From: Bigelowiella natans CCMP2755
Lineage: Eukaryota; Cercozoa; Chlorarachniophyceae
Direction: 5' to 3'
Assembly (NCBI GenBank): GCA_000320545.1
Contig: ADNK01001014.1
Coordinates: forward strand, 21,001-85,000
DNA: 64,000 nt
Shown: piece after piece, positions 37,501-50,043 of the stretch
How the letters are laid out: the number at the start of each line of letters is the position of its first letter
How positions within the stretch are numbered: position 1 is the first letter of the stretch
The notes under the pieces: model-generated
The model's input: the letters and a program-made list of their open reading frames with translations, nothing else
What the model was told of the DNA's origin: nothing
Database searches by the model: none
Program-made: the position numbers and the translations under genes

Positions 37501-40500
37501 AGCTTCATCGTCACGTCTCGTGCATGTACGTCGGTGGTGACGAGAGTAACGATCTTGCGACGCTGTAACTTAGGCAGCTTTCCGCGAACTAGAACCAGAA
37601 GCTTCAGCAGCTGGTCCTTCTGCGTGTCGAGCCATGCCTGAAGCTTGCCTTCCTGTATCGCCTTCTCCGAGGAAGCGGACCACACGATCTGGCTGATGGT
37701 CATAACGATTTGTCCGTAAGACTCCTGGATCCACTCCAAGCGCTCATCAGCTCCTTCCTTGTAGGAATGCACCCCCTCTTTCATGAGCTTCTGCAGGGTC
37801 ACAGCCACTTCCTTCTCGAGATCTGTGAGCCACATCTCTACGCCATGGTTGGAGCGGATAGTTAGCGGCTTATGCAGCTTGATATTCTCGCCTTTGGGAG
37901 AGGTGAATGACATAACGTTGATACCGCCAGGCGCATCCTTGAACTCGAGACGGTAGACAGCTTCGAAGCACTTCTTCAAGTTCGCTTGTACTTTGCTAAG
38001 GTCCTCTGCGTTGGCAAGGATCTCAAGCAGCTCGTCGTTAGACAGGAAGTAGAAGCGAGGGAACTTCTTCCGCTTGGTGGTTAGGTACTCTTCAAGCTGC
38101 TTCTGGACGTTGTCGAGGATCTTGTTGTTCTTGACGATGTTCTCTAGAAGTTTTTTCTGCGTGCCAGCCTCTAAGGCGTTTGCAGCCTCGCTCGCCTGCT
38201 TCATCATATCTTTCCAGTACAAATCGACCTGGGTGAAGGACTTTGTTGCCATGGGCAGCTGCCGGCGGATATCCTGTGCTTGGAAAATGTTCTCTAGGTA
38301 CATCCACTGCCGCATGAGGATGATCCACTCGTCAATCGTTTCCTGGAATTTGAGAAGTTTTCTAGACATTTCCTCTGCCTGAGGGCGGATAGGTTTGACA
38401 TAACGAGAGCCGAGAATCTGGTTGATCTTGACCATTGAGTCATCGAGGGTCGTAAGGATCTCTTCAAGGCTACCAAGGACCAAGATGTCCTTCTGACCCT
38501 TGTGAGGCTCCACAGGAAGAGGTATCCTCTTCCAGTCGTCTGTGAGCGTTTGTAGGTCGTTTGCGACCACGCTCTCCTGACGAGCACGACCTGCGATCGC
38601 GCCGATGTGGTCCTTGTGTTCCATAGCGTTGATCTCTATCAGCTTCTTCAAGTTGAGCTCGCCCTTGGCCATGTCCTCCTTCCACTTTGCATTATTCAGC
38701 AATTTGGCGATTTCCTGCTCATGCTCCCTGGTTAGGAATTCGCATCCAAGCGCAGTGACAATGGGGAGCGTGTTGTTCATACGCTTAACTGCGCTCTTGA
38801 GCGTTGTCGCAACTTCCGTTTGTTTGCCGTCGATCATCCATCGTCGACCAAGCTTTGAAACAATTTTATTGAATTCAGACGCAGCGCTCTGTACGGACCT
38901 AACAGATAAATTCTCGAAGGCTGTTTCCAGCCATTTGGCTTCCTTGTCAGTCCACTGCTTCAACTTAGACCAGAGGGTTAATTTGACATCCAAGTCACGG
39001 CGTGTCTCGCACACATGCTCGAATTCATCAGGGTCCAGGTCCATCTCAAGCTGCCACTTTTTATACGTCTCAGCGCGCTGCTCGATCTCAACGAGTTTCT
39101 TCTGCTCATGCTCGAGAGCCTCGATAGTGTCTTCGATGCCTGTCTCCGGGATGGATCCGAGCTTAGGGTCATTGAGCATCTCCTGCATTTTCTCTGTGTC
39201 TGTCTCAAGGTCTTTCGTAAGCTTGCCCTCAAGTTGCTCTGTGAATTCCTTCATGTACACGTCCATCTTGGTCTCCACCGTAAGCATCGTCTTTGACAGT
39301 TCCTCCTTCATCCTCGCAAGAGTCTCCATCTCATCCCTATCGTCATCCTCGATATCGATCTTGTGAGTCTCCATGAGAACATGAAGCTCTTGGATCTCGT
39401 GGTACCTCTGCATCATCTTATCGTGTCCGTCTTGTACACTCTTCACATGGCCTCGCGTGATCACGAACTCGCCGACATCTTTGGGAGTATACGAAATCTG
39501 CGTGTTGGAAAGTTGGACGTACTTGATAAGAGCATGCACCTTGTCGCGAACGATGCGCGGCACCAGCTCGTGCATGTCGGCGAGCTTTTCTTCTGGGGAT
39601 GGTAGGTATTTCTCCTTGAGGGCCTCAGAGTCGACCGCAATGACACCGACGTTTTGAAGAGTGTTGATATCATTGAAAACCTTGATTTGATCGCGATACT
39701 TGCTGAGCAGTTTATCGAGCGTTTCCTCGTCGGCGTCGTAGAAGCTCTGGACTTGAGTCTTTCTGTTCTCCTCATAGATCTTATTGAACTCGTCCAGACT
39801 CTGCGAGTACGTTTTGGCTTTTCCAAAGGCTGAAGTAAGGGCTTCCTCAATTTGTCGTTGTGTATCAATGATTGAGCGTTCATCGAGAAGAGCGTCACGC
39901 TGTTCAATCTCTGTGTCCTCCTCCTCGAATCTTTCCTCGGGAACGGAGCCTTTAGTGTACTTCATCAACTCCGGGTGTGTGATGAGACGTTGGAAAGACA
40001 TTGCAACTTCGATTGCGCCCACCATAGCTTCGCGGATAGCTTCCTGGAAGTCGTCAACCTGCGGAGTGAATGACAGCTCTTTAGTCTCCTCGTCCTGGAC
40101 AACTTCCACGCTGAATAGCGGTGTGATGTCTGATTCAGGCTCCTCTTTTGTGTCTTCTTGCACCACGTTCTCCAAATCCTCCGCTTCCCCTTCGCCTTCG
40201 CCCTCCTCCTCTTTCTCGGCCTTGCGTTTAGCCTCTTTGGCTGCGATACGTTCGAGCTCCTCTGCCATCCGCAGCGGATTTATCTGCTCCAACACTAGGG
40301 TGAATATTGGGTCTGGTTTTTTAACTTCCTTCTTTTCCTCGAGTGGGTCGATGGTGGCTTCTTCGTCTTTTTCCTCCTCTTCTTCAGGCTCCGGATACTC
40401 AACGTCGGATGCTGCTATCCAGCCTCTGCCATCTTCAAGTTTGAGAAATAGCTGCTTGCCCACGTGCTTACGCTCCACCACTTTTTCGAAATCACGGCCC

Positions 40501-41089
40501 TCCTTCTCTGTTACAGAACAGGCAATCTCTCCAGTGCTTTTGGCGTCCATCGTAGGCGATTCTAGAACCTCGCGGTGTACTGCTTCAGAGCCCTCCTCGA
40601 TACGGTAGTACCACGCCTGCGGGGCCCTCAGATTAGGATCGTTTGTTCTAACTGTCTTTCGGCGTGGAAAGTCGTTGGCAAGGTATTCGACCTCAACCCA
40701 CTTGCGTTTTCCCTCCCGAATGATCCCGCTCACGACCTGGCCCAAGAACCAGCGACCTTTCAAGGATCTTGACTTCACTTCGCATAGATCACCTTTCTCC
40801 CACTCCTTCGCCTTATAGTCGTGGTGCAAATCGTCGACGATGAGGGGGAACTCAATGAGTTCGTCCTCATTCACCGCAGGTTGCTGCGCAAGAGACTCTA
40901 AGACCTCGTTGGAACGTTCTTTGCAGAGAGAAATCAAAGTATCCATCACGAAAAAGTCGACAAGCTGGATGTACTTGGTAAGCTGTCGGCATCTAAGTTT
41001 GGAAACACAAAAATCAATCAAGGAAGATACACATAAAGGCACACACACATAAAGGCACACACACACACACACACACATATTTACTCAAC

Positions 41090-41134
<45 letters not shown>

Positions 41135-42896
41135 CACGTGCACACTGTATGTATTATACTTCGTCCGTTTGGCAGCATGTTCAGCATGGCTGGGCTTCTC
41201 CTCTTTTTTCCTGAAGTTGTTCTGGATCAAGAAGTTCTTGAGGTCATCAGCGCACGCCTTGGTAACAATAGAGCGAACTTTTGCCATCTGCCCGTCAAGT
41301 ACCTTTCCAACTGCTTGCAGCATTTTTTCCTGGCGTTTTTTGAACATTTTGAGCGGCATTGCTTCTATTTCGCCACCATTCTGTTCCTGCATGTAATCTA
41401 TTGGGAACAGTGACATGCGAGAGATATTGAAGCAAAGGAGCTGCAGTTCGGAGAGGGACGGCCGCAAGTGCTTATTCAGCATGTATAGGTTGTTTTTGAG
41501 GAAAGCACGACACTTGTCGTTCTTCTGCTTTCGAATGAACTTGTTCCAGAAATAGAAAACCTTCCATACCTGGAACTGCTTGAAAAATTGGATCTGCTTG
41601 ATTTCCATAAACAAGAAAAATTCACGCTCCCACTGCTGAAGAGAGATGAACTCTGTCTCGCCGTGGTAAAAGTGCGCGACGCCGCGCTTCGACATTGTAA
41701 AGTAGTTGGTGGGGTCAACATGATCGTGTTTGGCGATCTTTAGGTCGTATGGGCCGTGCGACTTAAGGTATACAAAGTCGGTCGACGAAGGGTTCTTGAT
41801 GAGTTTATTAATAAAGTGGAAAGGACTACTTTTGGACATATCCACCTTAGGATACCTGAGGGGAAAAGAAGTAATTCTCACGAAACAGCAATGGAGAGCG
41901 GGAGCCTTGTGAATCTATATAGCTGCAGGTTTTTTGATTGAAAAACTTAGCAGAAATGTTGACAAAAAAAAAATCTTTCCTTTTTACCCTGCAATAAACA
42001 TACACACTATGCACGCACCCTAGCTTCTCGTCGGAGGCCTTGATGGCTGTTTCGTCCTCCGGGAACAAAAGACCGTGCTGGCCATATGTGGCTGTGGGGC
42101 TTGCATCATTTGATTGTAATGATGATTTCGGAGACTTGGAAATAATGTTTTTAATCGACTGCATTCTCTGGAGCGGTCCAAGACCATCAAATCGACTTTC
42201 GAGACGCTTCATTGCAGGTCTCCCATCAAACGACGACGACGACGACGACGAAGATGTAGTAACTGCTTTCTTACTAATAGAACCAATCTTTGTTTCTATT
42301 GGATTAATGGTTGGTCCTAAGAGCGGTTGCAAGCTCCTCGTAACCTAAGGGGTAAAGGGGTGAAAATTCACGTTTTTGTTTTACAATTATTCCTTTCGTA
42401 CCGCCATGATTATTTCGCTAATGGCCAAATCGTATCACGTCACATTACCTGAAGCTCACTGTCCCTCGATGAGTCCTTTTTGTCTCCCGTTGATGATGTG
42501 GGTTTGCCTTCACTCGTTTTGAGTGTCATCTCTTTCTGAGCTTGTTCATTCATGCTACCAGTGCCGCCCCGTCTTGCTGGCTTTCGCATGAAGGTTGCTC
42601 CAGGAGTGAAGTGCTTCCCATGCGTCCTATGTAGGCGCTTGAGAAGTGTGTCGGGGCCTGATGACCCATCCTCCCCATGCGGGGGGCCTTGGCCTGCAGA
42701 GAAGATCTCATATAAGTTATAACTGCCACTTTATGTTATGTTGATGTTATTTCACAGCTCAATCATCTCTGCTTTGAGCCCGCATATCGAATAAGGAATT
42801 TCTCAAGGATGGTCAGATAATAATTTGGAAAAAACAGGATTGGGGTGTAGGGAGCGAGGTGGAATCCGGCGGGGGAGGGCATCGGTTACCAGACAT
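28511..42896 (-). CDS. Axonemal dynein heavy chain, inner-arm type
   Basis: Ten large exons close in phase to ~4,330 residues: 42693-42449, 42344-42019, 41855-41160, 40992-35197 (1,932 codons), 35059-32551, 32407-31320, 31170-31014, 30931-29940, 29800-28731 and 28632-28511. The motor ring is complete. AAA1 has GPAGTGKT (~37256-37285) and CLDEFNRI; AAA2 GPSGGGKS (~36409-36435); AAA3 GLTGVGKS (~35335-35365) with VIFVDDINMPEVEEYGAQPP; AAA4 GLGGSGRQS (~34148-34180). The stalk coiled coil and microtubule-binding domain lie at ~32560-33460, and the C-terminal domain ends TLSTTGQSTNFV...ILCQLND. Length and motifs fit a single-headed inner-arm axonemal chain, an ATP-driven motor of motile cilia. The N-terminus is unresolved: a 7-base exon (ATGTCTG, 42896-42890) or an exon at 43575-43337 would both splice in phase. 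The tail carries an unusual insertion (see findings). Confidence 0.95.
40122..40823 (-). other. Inserted SH3/Tudor-like and acidic block in the dynein tail
   Basis: Within the single exon 40992-35197, about 230 residues separate two parts of a conserved tail segment: DELIEFPLIVDDLHHD upstream and PLFSVEVVQDEETKELSFTPQ downstream. The insert has two small-barrel-like units. One is GDLCEVKSRSLKGRWFLGQV...KWVEVEYLANDFPRRKTV, resembling Tudor/Agenet or SH3-like modules. The other is HVGKQLFLKLEDGRGWIAASDVEYP. Runs of Glu/Lys follow. Assignment is by eye from strand pattern and aromatic residues. Confidence 0.55.
41040..41134. repeat. (CA)n and (TA)n in a dynein intron
   Basis: This nearly fills the 40993-41159 intron of the dynein heavy chain gene. 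Confidence 0.9.
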
Positions 42897-43273
42897 CCCT
42901 CGATGGACGTTTCTATTTTCAAAATCAGATAACACCGATAGATTTAAAATCCGTTTTAGAATCCTACGTCAGGAAATAATGAATGTAAATAGTTTAGAAT
43001 GCAAGCCAATTATGTATAATTTTTAATCATCGGCGGTCATTCCCGACCGATCTTCATTTTATTGGATCTTGCAGGCCAACTCGTTTTCTAAGACCTGACG
43101 CAAAGGAGATTTTCGTACATGCGACAATCCGCTTTACAGATTTAAAAAAAACATGATAGTGATTCTGTTTTTATCGAACGACAACTAAAATATGGATGAA
43201 TCCTTAGAATTCGCCATTATCCTGAGCAAGGAATGGGCCCCACGTTCCGAATCAGTTCCTTGTTACATCTGCT
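42897..43273. other. Short divergent intergenic or intronic stretch
   Basis: This is AT-rich sequence between the dynein 5' region (-) and a probable plus-strand gene starting at 43274. No exon is recognised. It would be intronic if the dynein gene begins in the exon at 43575-43337. Confidence 0.4.
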
Positions 43274-44107
43274 ATGGTTACTGTAGTGCAGCCTTTCTTC
43301 ATCGTATTCTTGGTGCTTATTCCAGCATACTCACGTGGAGATGATGCTTTCACCCTTGATAACGTCGAAGAGCATCTTGAGGACATGTTAAAGAGGGTAA
43401 AGAAGGTCACAATCAACTTAGATAAGTAGCAGTTGGATGAATGGAATTTATGATCCTTCAACTCTATGCGAAGGTCGGCGGAGAAAAGGAAAGTGATGTC
43501 AGTCATGAGAAACTTGCCCATCTTAGATCCGGTAAAGTTAATCACCCCTGCTTGATCATAGTCTACCTTGGGCACATATAAATATTCTACTTTGGCATAT
43601 TATGCATCTCGGCAGAGATTGAATCGCTGGCCTTTCGCGTCCGCTCATCGAGGATCAAGTTTGCAAATTCAGATCGTCAAAGGGAGGCGGAGAGGACCTC
43701 TCTGGCAAACACACTGTTGCCGTGGATCAAAGCTATCCTGATAGTCTTCAACATGTGAGTTGCAGCAACACTAGCTCTTAGTGGTTGTAGTTAGGGTTTC
43801 GTGCACATTCTATCCTATGCGTATTGCCTGTTGACTATGACCCTTTCCTTGGCCATTTTTCTCTTGTGTACGCAGTGTCTGTCTCGCACTGAGCTCGTAT
43901 ACAATGCGGTCACAATTGGGCGATCATCGTGAAACTGACCCCAAAGAAATTCCGGAGAAAGATATAAATGCAGAGGAGGCAGAGAGAGAGAAAGATCATG
44001 ACACTCAACAAGTAAGGCGACGATCAACAGCAGCAGTGAAAGATAGAATAACAAAGGCGAAGGAGGAAAAGAAATCTGGAAATGATATGCATAAGAAAGA
44101 TTCATGA
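43274..44107 (+). CDS. Putative small membrane protein with signal peptide and TM helix
   Basis: An ATG at 43274 opens a hydrophobic leader (VVQPFFIVFLVLIPAYS) followed by an acidic helix, DNVEEHLEDMLKRVKK, ending near a possible donor at ~43406. A later exon with acceptor at ~43617 runs to 43752 (RQREAERTSLANTLLPWIKAILIVFN) and splices in phase 2 to 43876-44107. That junction makes one transmembrane helix (IKAILIVFNIVCLALSSY) followed by a charged, Lys/Glu-rich tail ending HKKDS-stop. The middle exon(s) were not resolved. The layout of leader, luminal part, helix, single TM and short tail recalls p24/TMED cargo receptors, but no GOLD-domain signature was seen. The family is not assigned. Part of exon 1 is also open on the minus strand. 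Confidence 0.45.
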
Positions 44108-45251
44108 TAACAAAGATGAGAAAAATGAGACGAGTAGCGCATGAACGCGCACTGGCATTACACGCACACAAGCACACATATTATATATATGTATATATGT
44201 ATATATGTATTGTACAAATATACAAAACATCTTTATTATTATTGTCATTATTATTTATAATTAACAGCGCAGCAGCAGCAGGCACGCACAGGCGCGGTCA
44301 AAAGTATCTATGCAACAAAGTATCCCCCCCACAATGCACATGAATAAGATTACGTTGTGCGCATAATACACACGTACATCGTAGCTATACGTCGCGAGAT
44401 GTGTGACGGCTTCAGAGGCCGCCTTTTGGGCTCGCGCACTTGTGAATGCATGTGTGGATCGTGTCGCGTAAAAACGCATCGCATCCGTGGGCCGACCAAG
44501 CTAAAATCATCGTGGAAAAAAGCAGTTATAAATTGCAAGCAAGCTGGATTACTGGCTGCCCGTGTGGCCATGGAGGAACAACAGCATCGACACTGCGACA
44601 GCATGCACCCTGAAAATCCCATGCAGATGTGCGTTGTTTGCATGTTGTTGGGCTGCTGGTAGCACGCACGTGCATGAAATACCCAAAGCTGGTTTAGAAG
44701 CTGATGCTGTTGATTTTGCAAAAGCTAATGGAAGAATGACGGAAGATTGATGTACACATGGCAGCTGTTGCTGTCATTCGCTGATTTCCAGAACTAAATT
44801 GTGTCGGGCATCGCGAGGACGGCCGAATGGCAACTGAAAACTGAGCTGATGATGCATGACTCAGTCGGAGTGTAACTGATGCTGGGAAAGGCCGTCTTTG
44901 AAGACTTTATTCAGTCTCTCATGCTTTCTGCACAGCAAACAAGGCCATTTAGTCAGCCAAAAACTCCTGCTTCAAAGTCATCAATTCATTCGACCTTTCT
45001 GAACAGAAACTTGTTTGTGGGATCACTCACATGCTTGTATCGCTGAATTGATGCAATGGAAGGCAAATATGAACATCAATCGCAGAACATAGTTGATGCA
45101 TCATGCACCGGCATCATCTTTGTTTCCAATAGTGAAAGCTTTGGTAAAATTGTGATGATGCAGATAATAAAAGAGTCATTTAATGCGTAGAATCGAGCAA
45201 ACAGAACAAATGCATGGATGAGAGGGACTACTTTTGTTGTTACCTCAGCTA
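44108..45251. other. Convergent intergenic spacer, palindromic-word rich
   Basis: This lies between the membrane-protein gene (+) and the low-complexity protein gene (-). It contains a (TATG)n stretch near 44184-44220 and many gcgc, gcatgc and cgcgcac words to ~44750. The last exon(s) of the minus-strand gene may extend into its right end. No other gene is recognised. Confidence 0.45.
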
Positions 45252-46226
45252 TGTGCTTGAGATCCGGTATGGAGCTTAGGCCGCCTGCATGGCGCTGAGC
45301 CCTCATAATCTTCTCATTGTCTGTCGATTCGACCCGTGTGGTTCTGGAATTCGTGGTTCCACTTGTTGGCGTCATGTTGGTGCTGGTGCCCTTGTTATAA
45401 TTTCCTAGCTTCGAAAGTGACGAAATACTCGTCGAACGCGACCCGCAATCTCTTCGCCTCTGTAGCGCCTGGTTCTGCTGTGACAAATGTCGCTGATCCC
45501 ACTCGTCCGGTTTTGACATCGACCGTTGTTTCAGCCGTCTGTACATCTGTATTTGTACGCATGTATGTCAACCGCCTTAGTTCAGTGACTGCAGGATGGA
45601 TGGATGACATGTTTGAGTATTGCTTCATGTAGAAAAATTGCAATTTGAAAAGAATATACGAGACGGAACAAGTTTTTAAGCACGTTTTCCTTCTAGACCG
45701 CATAAGATTAATTAACATAGAAATAGCATTCTAATTGTGTGAAAGACATTCTCTGTGTAAGCGCCATAAAACCACCTCGAGCTCAAGATAGTCGTCATAT
45801 TGTCTATATGATCCAGCCTCCACTTTCTCTGCTGCTTCATCACTGAGATCATGAACTCCAACATTGCTATGGTTCTCATTATTCTGGCTGGAGAGGGAGG
45901 AGAGACTATTCCCTGAGGGACCTATCACAAACTGAGCGTTGCGTTTGATGATGCTGCTTCGGATTTCCATACTACTGACGCTACTACATGTACTGGCACC
46001 ACTGGCAGAAGTTGATTGACGGTACGAACGAGAGAGAGTGAACTTGCGACTAGGGTGGAGTTGGTATACTGATTTGGCGACCGGGGAAGAAGTTTTGATA
46101 TTGTTACTCCTAAATGGTATCGGTGCTTCGAATGACGAAGATGGCGGTGACGACGAGTTGATCAATTTCTTGCCTGCACTCTTCCTATAGTTTACGAACA
46201 CATATAGGTCAGATATAGTTCTAAGA

Positions 46227-46264
<38 letters not shown>

Positions 46265-46279
46265 ATTGTATGTGTGCTT

Positions 46280-46320
<41 letters not shown>

Positions 46321-47790
46321 GAAGGGGGGGAGGCGAGGAAAAGAGAAACAGTATGTGTTGGCTTTTCGTGCATGTACCCTGTCGTCCCAAAGCTGTCTAA
46401 TTTGTCGGATCTGCTGACTCTTAATTTGACTCTAGCTGGGGCATGCTCCTTCGTGTCCTTCGCCTCCTTCGCCATGGTCATTAGATGATTTTCGACGCCT
46501 CTTCTATCACCTTTTCCTCCATCTCTTTCGATCGACGTAAATACTTTCTGGTTCCCTGTCAATACGACCTGGAATGCGGATTCTTTCGCTGGAGAACGAT
46601 GATAATGATCGCTTCTGCCATTGCCTGCTTTTCGTTTATGTTGCTGTTCTTTTTGCAAGTCGTCATCTTCACTTCTGTTCCCGTCAACAGCTTTGCTGTT
46701 GTTAGTGCTACCAGTATTGCTGGTTTGTATAGCAGCGCTGGAGGAGCTGTTGCAAGCACTATGAAGAGAGCTGTTCTGAATAGTAGAAGGCACCTCCTTG
46801 TTGATATTTTTAATTTCTCTTACCGGTATTCCTATGCTATTTCTCATCATCATCTTGTCGTCATCGGGCTCTACGAGAGCGTTAGCATTGATGGGAGGTG
46901 CTTCTCCAATCTCTAATGATTGGTAGTTTTGCTGGTACCCTGTGTATTGTTCTTGTTGTTGTCGTCGTCTAAATGTCGTTGCTATAGCGGGCGTGGGAGG
47001 TGGGGCATTTCTCCCAGGCCCTATACGTGACACGGGCCGGGAAATGACGTCTTCGAAATTTAGTACACCGTCGTTCCATTCTGCTAAATCATGTAAATTT
47101 TCAATAAGAAGTGGACTTTCACTTCGGTCTCGTTTTTGGTGTAAGTCGAGCGAAGAACTGGAAGAGAGAGATGAAGCTGACTGCGACTTGCACATCTTTG
47201 CCCTTTTCCCGCTCGTCATACGTCTGAAATAGTAAGGAGGGGAAGAGGAGTATTGGAGGAAAGAAATAATTAAGATAGAAGCATGTAGCTTTGTAAGCGA
47301 TAGAAATGTAGCTTTCTTCCAAAAAATAAAAAGTCATATGGATAGGTATTTCGATAGCGCTGTTTTGACATTACTTTGTGAGTTGTTGTGCTTTCTTCTG
47401 CGTGAAGGGCTGCTGATTTTTCTCCGAGGATCCCTTGACTCCAGTGCTTACTGACGCTGATCCCAACACTCCTTTAACTTTGCCATCATTGTCCGCCGGG
47501 CAGCTATTATAATCCTCCAAGCGAACTGTGTAGTTCTTGTGTTGCAGGCTTAAAACTTCCCTGAAGGGAAAGTGAAAACTTATTGAACAACGAAAGGTGT
47601 CGCACAGGGTAGTAGGCTTCACATCAAATATTAATATTATAAGAAGAATTATTTGTTTTTACCCCCAGGGAGTAAGGGCTACAGGTCGTTCGTTAACTTG
47701 AGCAGTAGGGGCTACTTTTGGTCCTTCGTTCGCCTTTTTCTCAGTCACTCCCAAGGCACTACCGTGAAAGTAATAAAGGGCTATCAACGG

Positions 47791-47829
<39 letters not shown>

Positions 47830-48430
47830 TTATTTTCTATATAATTCAGTGTCTCAATCAGTGAGTAAGCTGCAGAATAGGGTCACAGTAGCCGAAAATA
47901 TGGCCAAATTGCGATGGCATGGAAAAATCTCGTGGTTTGTCCTTCTATCCTCATGAAACGAAACACCGAACGTTTTCTTTTTCAAAATTCCTACCTGTTA
48001 GCCTTATCTTTAGGTCCGCATTGGTCTTCTGAATAGTAGAGTCGAATAATGAAAATACGTTTTTAAACTTTGAAACATATCTGGTGCGTGGAGATGCAAC
48101 ATATGTGGAGTGTTGTGCGGCACCGTGTCCTGAATCGATGAGGCTGAATATCTTCAGGCATGCAGCAGCTTTCGATAACCGCCGTGGTATGACACTCTTT
48201 ACAAACCCTTTCTTCTTCAGAGGGCGACTATAGCTGCTCCGAAGAACGTTCATTTGTTTCTCTTCTTCAAGTCTGGGCACAAAAATGTTTAGATCAAAGT
48301 GTATACAGCATGGCAATGCATGTTTCTACTTTTTGAGTTCGACATCCAGCTGATCCAGAAGCTTCTTTGCCTTATCCTCTATCGAATCAAACTCTAACGT
48401 TCGCTTCCATTTTCTGCGATCTGAAGCAAA
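45252..48430 (-). CDS. Low-complexity protein with N-terminal coiled coil (partial model)
   Basis: A chain of exons shares phase on the minus strand: ~48430-48340 (SIEDKAKKLLDQLDVELKK), ~48274-47983 (LEEEKQMNVLRSSYSRPLKKK), ~47790-47668, ~47563-47375, ~47223-46376, ~46189-45774 and ~45550-45252. The first junction fuses two halves of one heptad-like helix, good evidence that they belong together. The rest is Ser/Asn/Gln/Lys-rich and probably disordered, with patches such as LHDLAEWNDGVLNFEDVISRPVSRIGPG and an acidic segment near the end (SYRQYDDYLELE). I recognise no domain and assign no function. Both ends are uncertain; a donor GAG|GTAACA at 45251 suggests at least one more 3' exon. Confidence 0.5.
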
Positions 48431-49226
48431 CGGCAATGTCTCACCCCGTGCTCATCTTTCCGATTGAGAAAAAAACCCACCGAATGATGCATGATATCTA
48501 TCGCTCTGTTCCTCCACCAGAGGCCTTCGAACATTATCCATACTCCAAGTCCTTGGGGCGTGCTCAGGGCGTGCTCAAGCAGGCCGCCCCCCCCCGTTGC
48601 TCTCTAGTCCGATCGAGAATGAGCGAGTGATGCTTGCACTCAGTTCGGTTTAGTGTCGAGCGTTTTCGAAAGCGCAACGTCACTTAATCGTCCGGTTGAT
48701 GAACCTCCTGGAAAAGGCTCCTGCGACAAGGAAAACCAATAAAATAGTTTTTTTTTTAATTCGAAAATCCAACAATGAGGCCTGGGATTTGCAGAGAACG
48801 TCCTCGTTTTTAGTTTGTTTCCAGATGAAACCCTAGGAAACCCCCAAGATTGGGATGCTAAAGTTGAGGCCATGGAATGCAGAAATTCGAGCGAGAAACA
48901 TCTGAAGTTTGATATAAATGAATAGAGGTCATTTAGTCATTTATTTATCCCAGAAATATCGCATATCGTTTATATTTGCACGACCCCTAGATTTGAAGTT
49001 GACGATGGCTCCCAGCCGATGATGATGATGATGATGATGATGATGGTGATGGTGATGGGAAAGGCCAGGAGAATTACATGATTCATGCTCCTTGGAACTG
49101 GCGTCCGTCAGCCCTTAATGTATTTTCACAACAGAGCATAATACTAGCAGAAGGAGAACTAGGGACTCAAAATTACTACCCACAATACCCTACCAGGTGC
49201 TGGCGGTGCTGCTCGTGGGGCTGCAC
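48431..49226. other. Divergent intergenic region
   Basis: This lies between the low-complexity gene (-) and the 49227 gene (+). It contains (GAT)n at 49018-49058. Earlier exons of the minus-strand gene could lie at its left edge. An open plus frame at 48440-48630 has no recognisable content. Confidence 0.4.
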
Positions 49227-49630
49227 ATGCGCTCTGGGGTGACGCACCATGGCAGAGCAGGCAAGAGGATGGGGAGAGGCTTGACTTTTCCACTAAATAG
49301 GCTACACGGTGAGTACCCGTAGGGGCAAAATTTTTACCAATGTTTTGCCGTCGAAGTAAAGCTGAGCTCTGTTCACGATTCAACGTCCAGGTGGTTGTGG
49401 CGGTGGCGGCGACGGTGACGGTGACGGGGGAGGTAGCAACAATATTGGGCCATATCGGAGCGGTCTTGGTCCTCTTGCTCCGTACGATGTCTTTGATCCA
49501 GCGGAGGAGCGTCTCCAAAGGAGCGAGAACAAGCGCATGTCCAGACGTATCAGATCAGCAAAGTAGTAGTCGTCGGTGATAATATAGGAAACAATGGATG
49601 CGATATATGATTGAATGGATGACGTCATTT

Positions 49631-49676
<46 letters not shown>

Positions 49677-50009
49677 AGTTGTATATGAGCACCTGCTTCA
49701 ATTTACAACTCGCTACATCCTCTTTAATTTATATATATCTTGTTGTGTAGGCAAGGGCGTTTTGTGAAAGACCTTCACAGGTAGACAACTCTCACTACGA
49801 TGTCATTATCATGATTATCATCGATATCGTTCTTTCCATCATATTCAGCTGGTATGCGGCGAATTTCTCCACTACTGCTGACCCTTCAAGCAGATTAGAA
49901 AAGCATTACGATCGATGGGAGGCCATAGCGCAAGTCAGTAGCACAAAGAAGGGGATAATATCCGAAATAATGATAATAGTAACAATAAAAATAATGATGA
50001 TAAATATAA

Positions 50010-50043
<34 letters not shown>

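Noticed and set aside
38605-39366. 253-codon plus-strand ORF opposite the dynein exon
   Set aside because: It is a Ser/Leu-rich antisense shadow of the Lys/Glu-rich dynein coding strand.
43337-43575. Long minus-strand ORF as the definite first exon of dynein
   Set aside because: It splices in phase but overlaps a plus-strand exon with a good signal peptide and shows no dynein-tail similarity. It is kept only as an alternative.
49785-49932. Plus-strand frame with an apparent transmembrane helix (DIVLSIIFSW)
   Set aside because: It is out of phase with its neighbours. The phase-consistent exon is 49751-49780, which leaves this stretch intronic.
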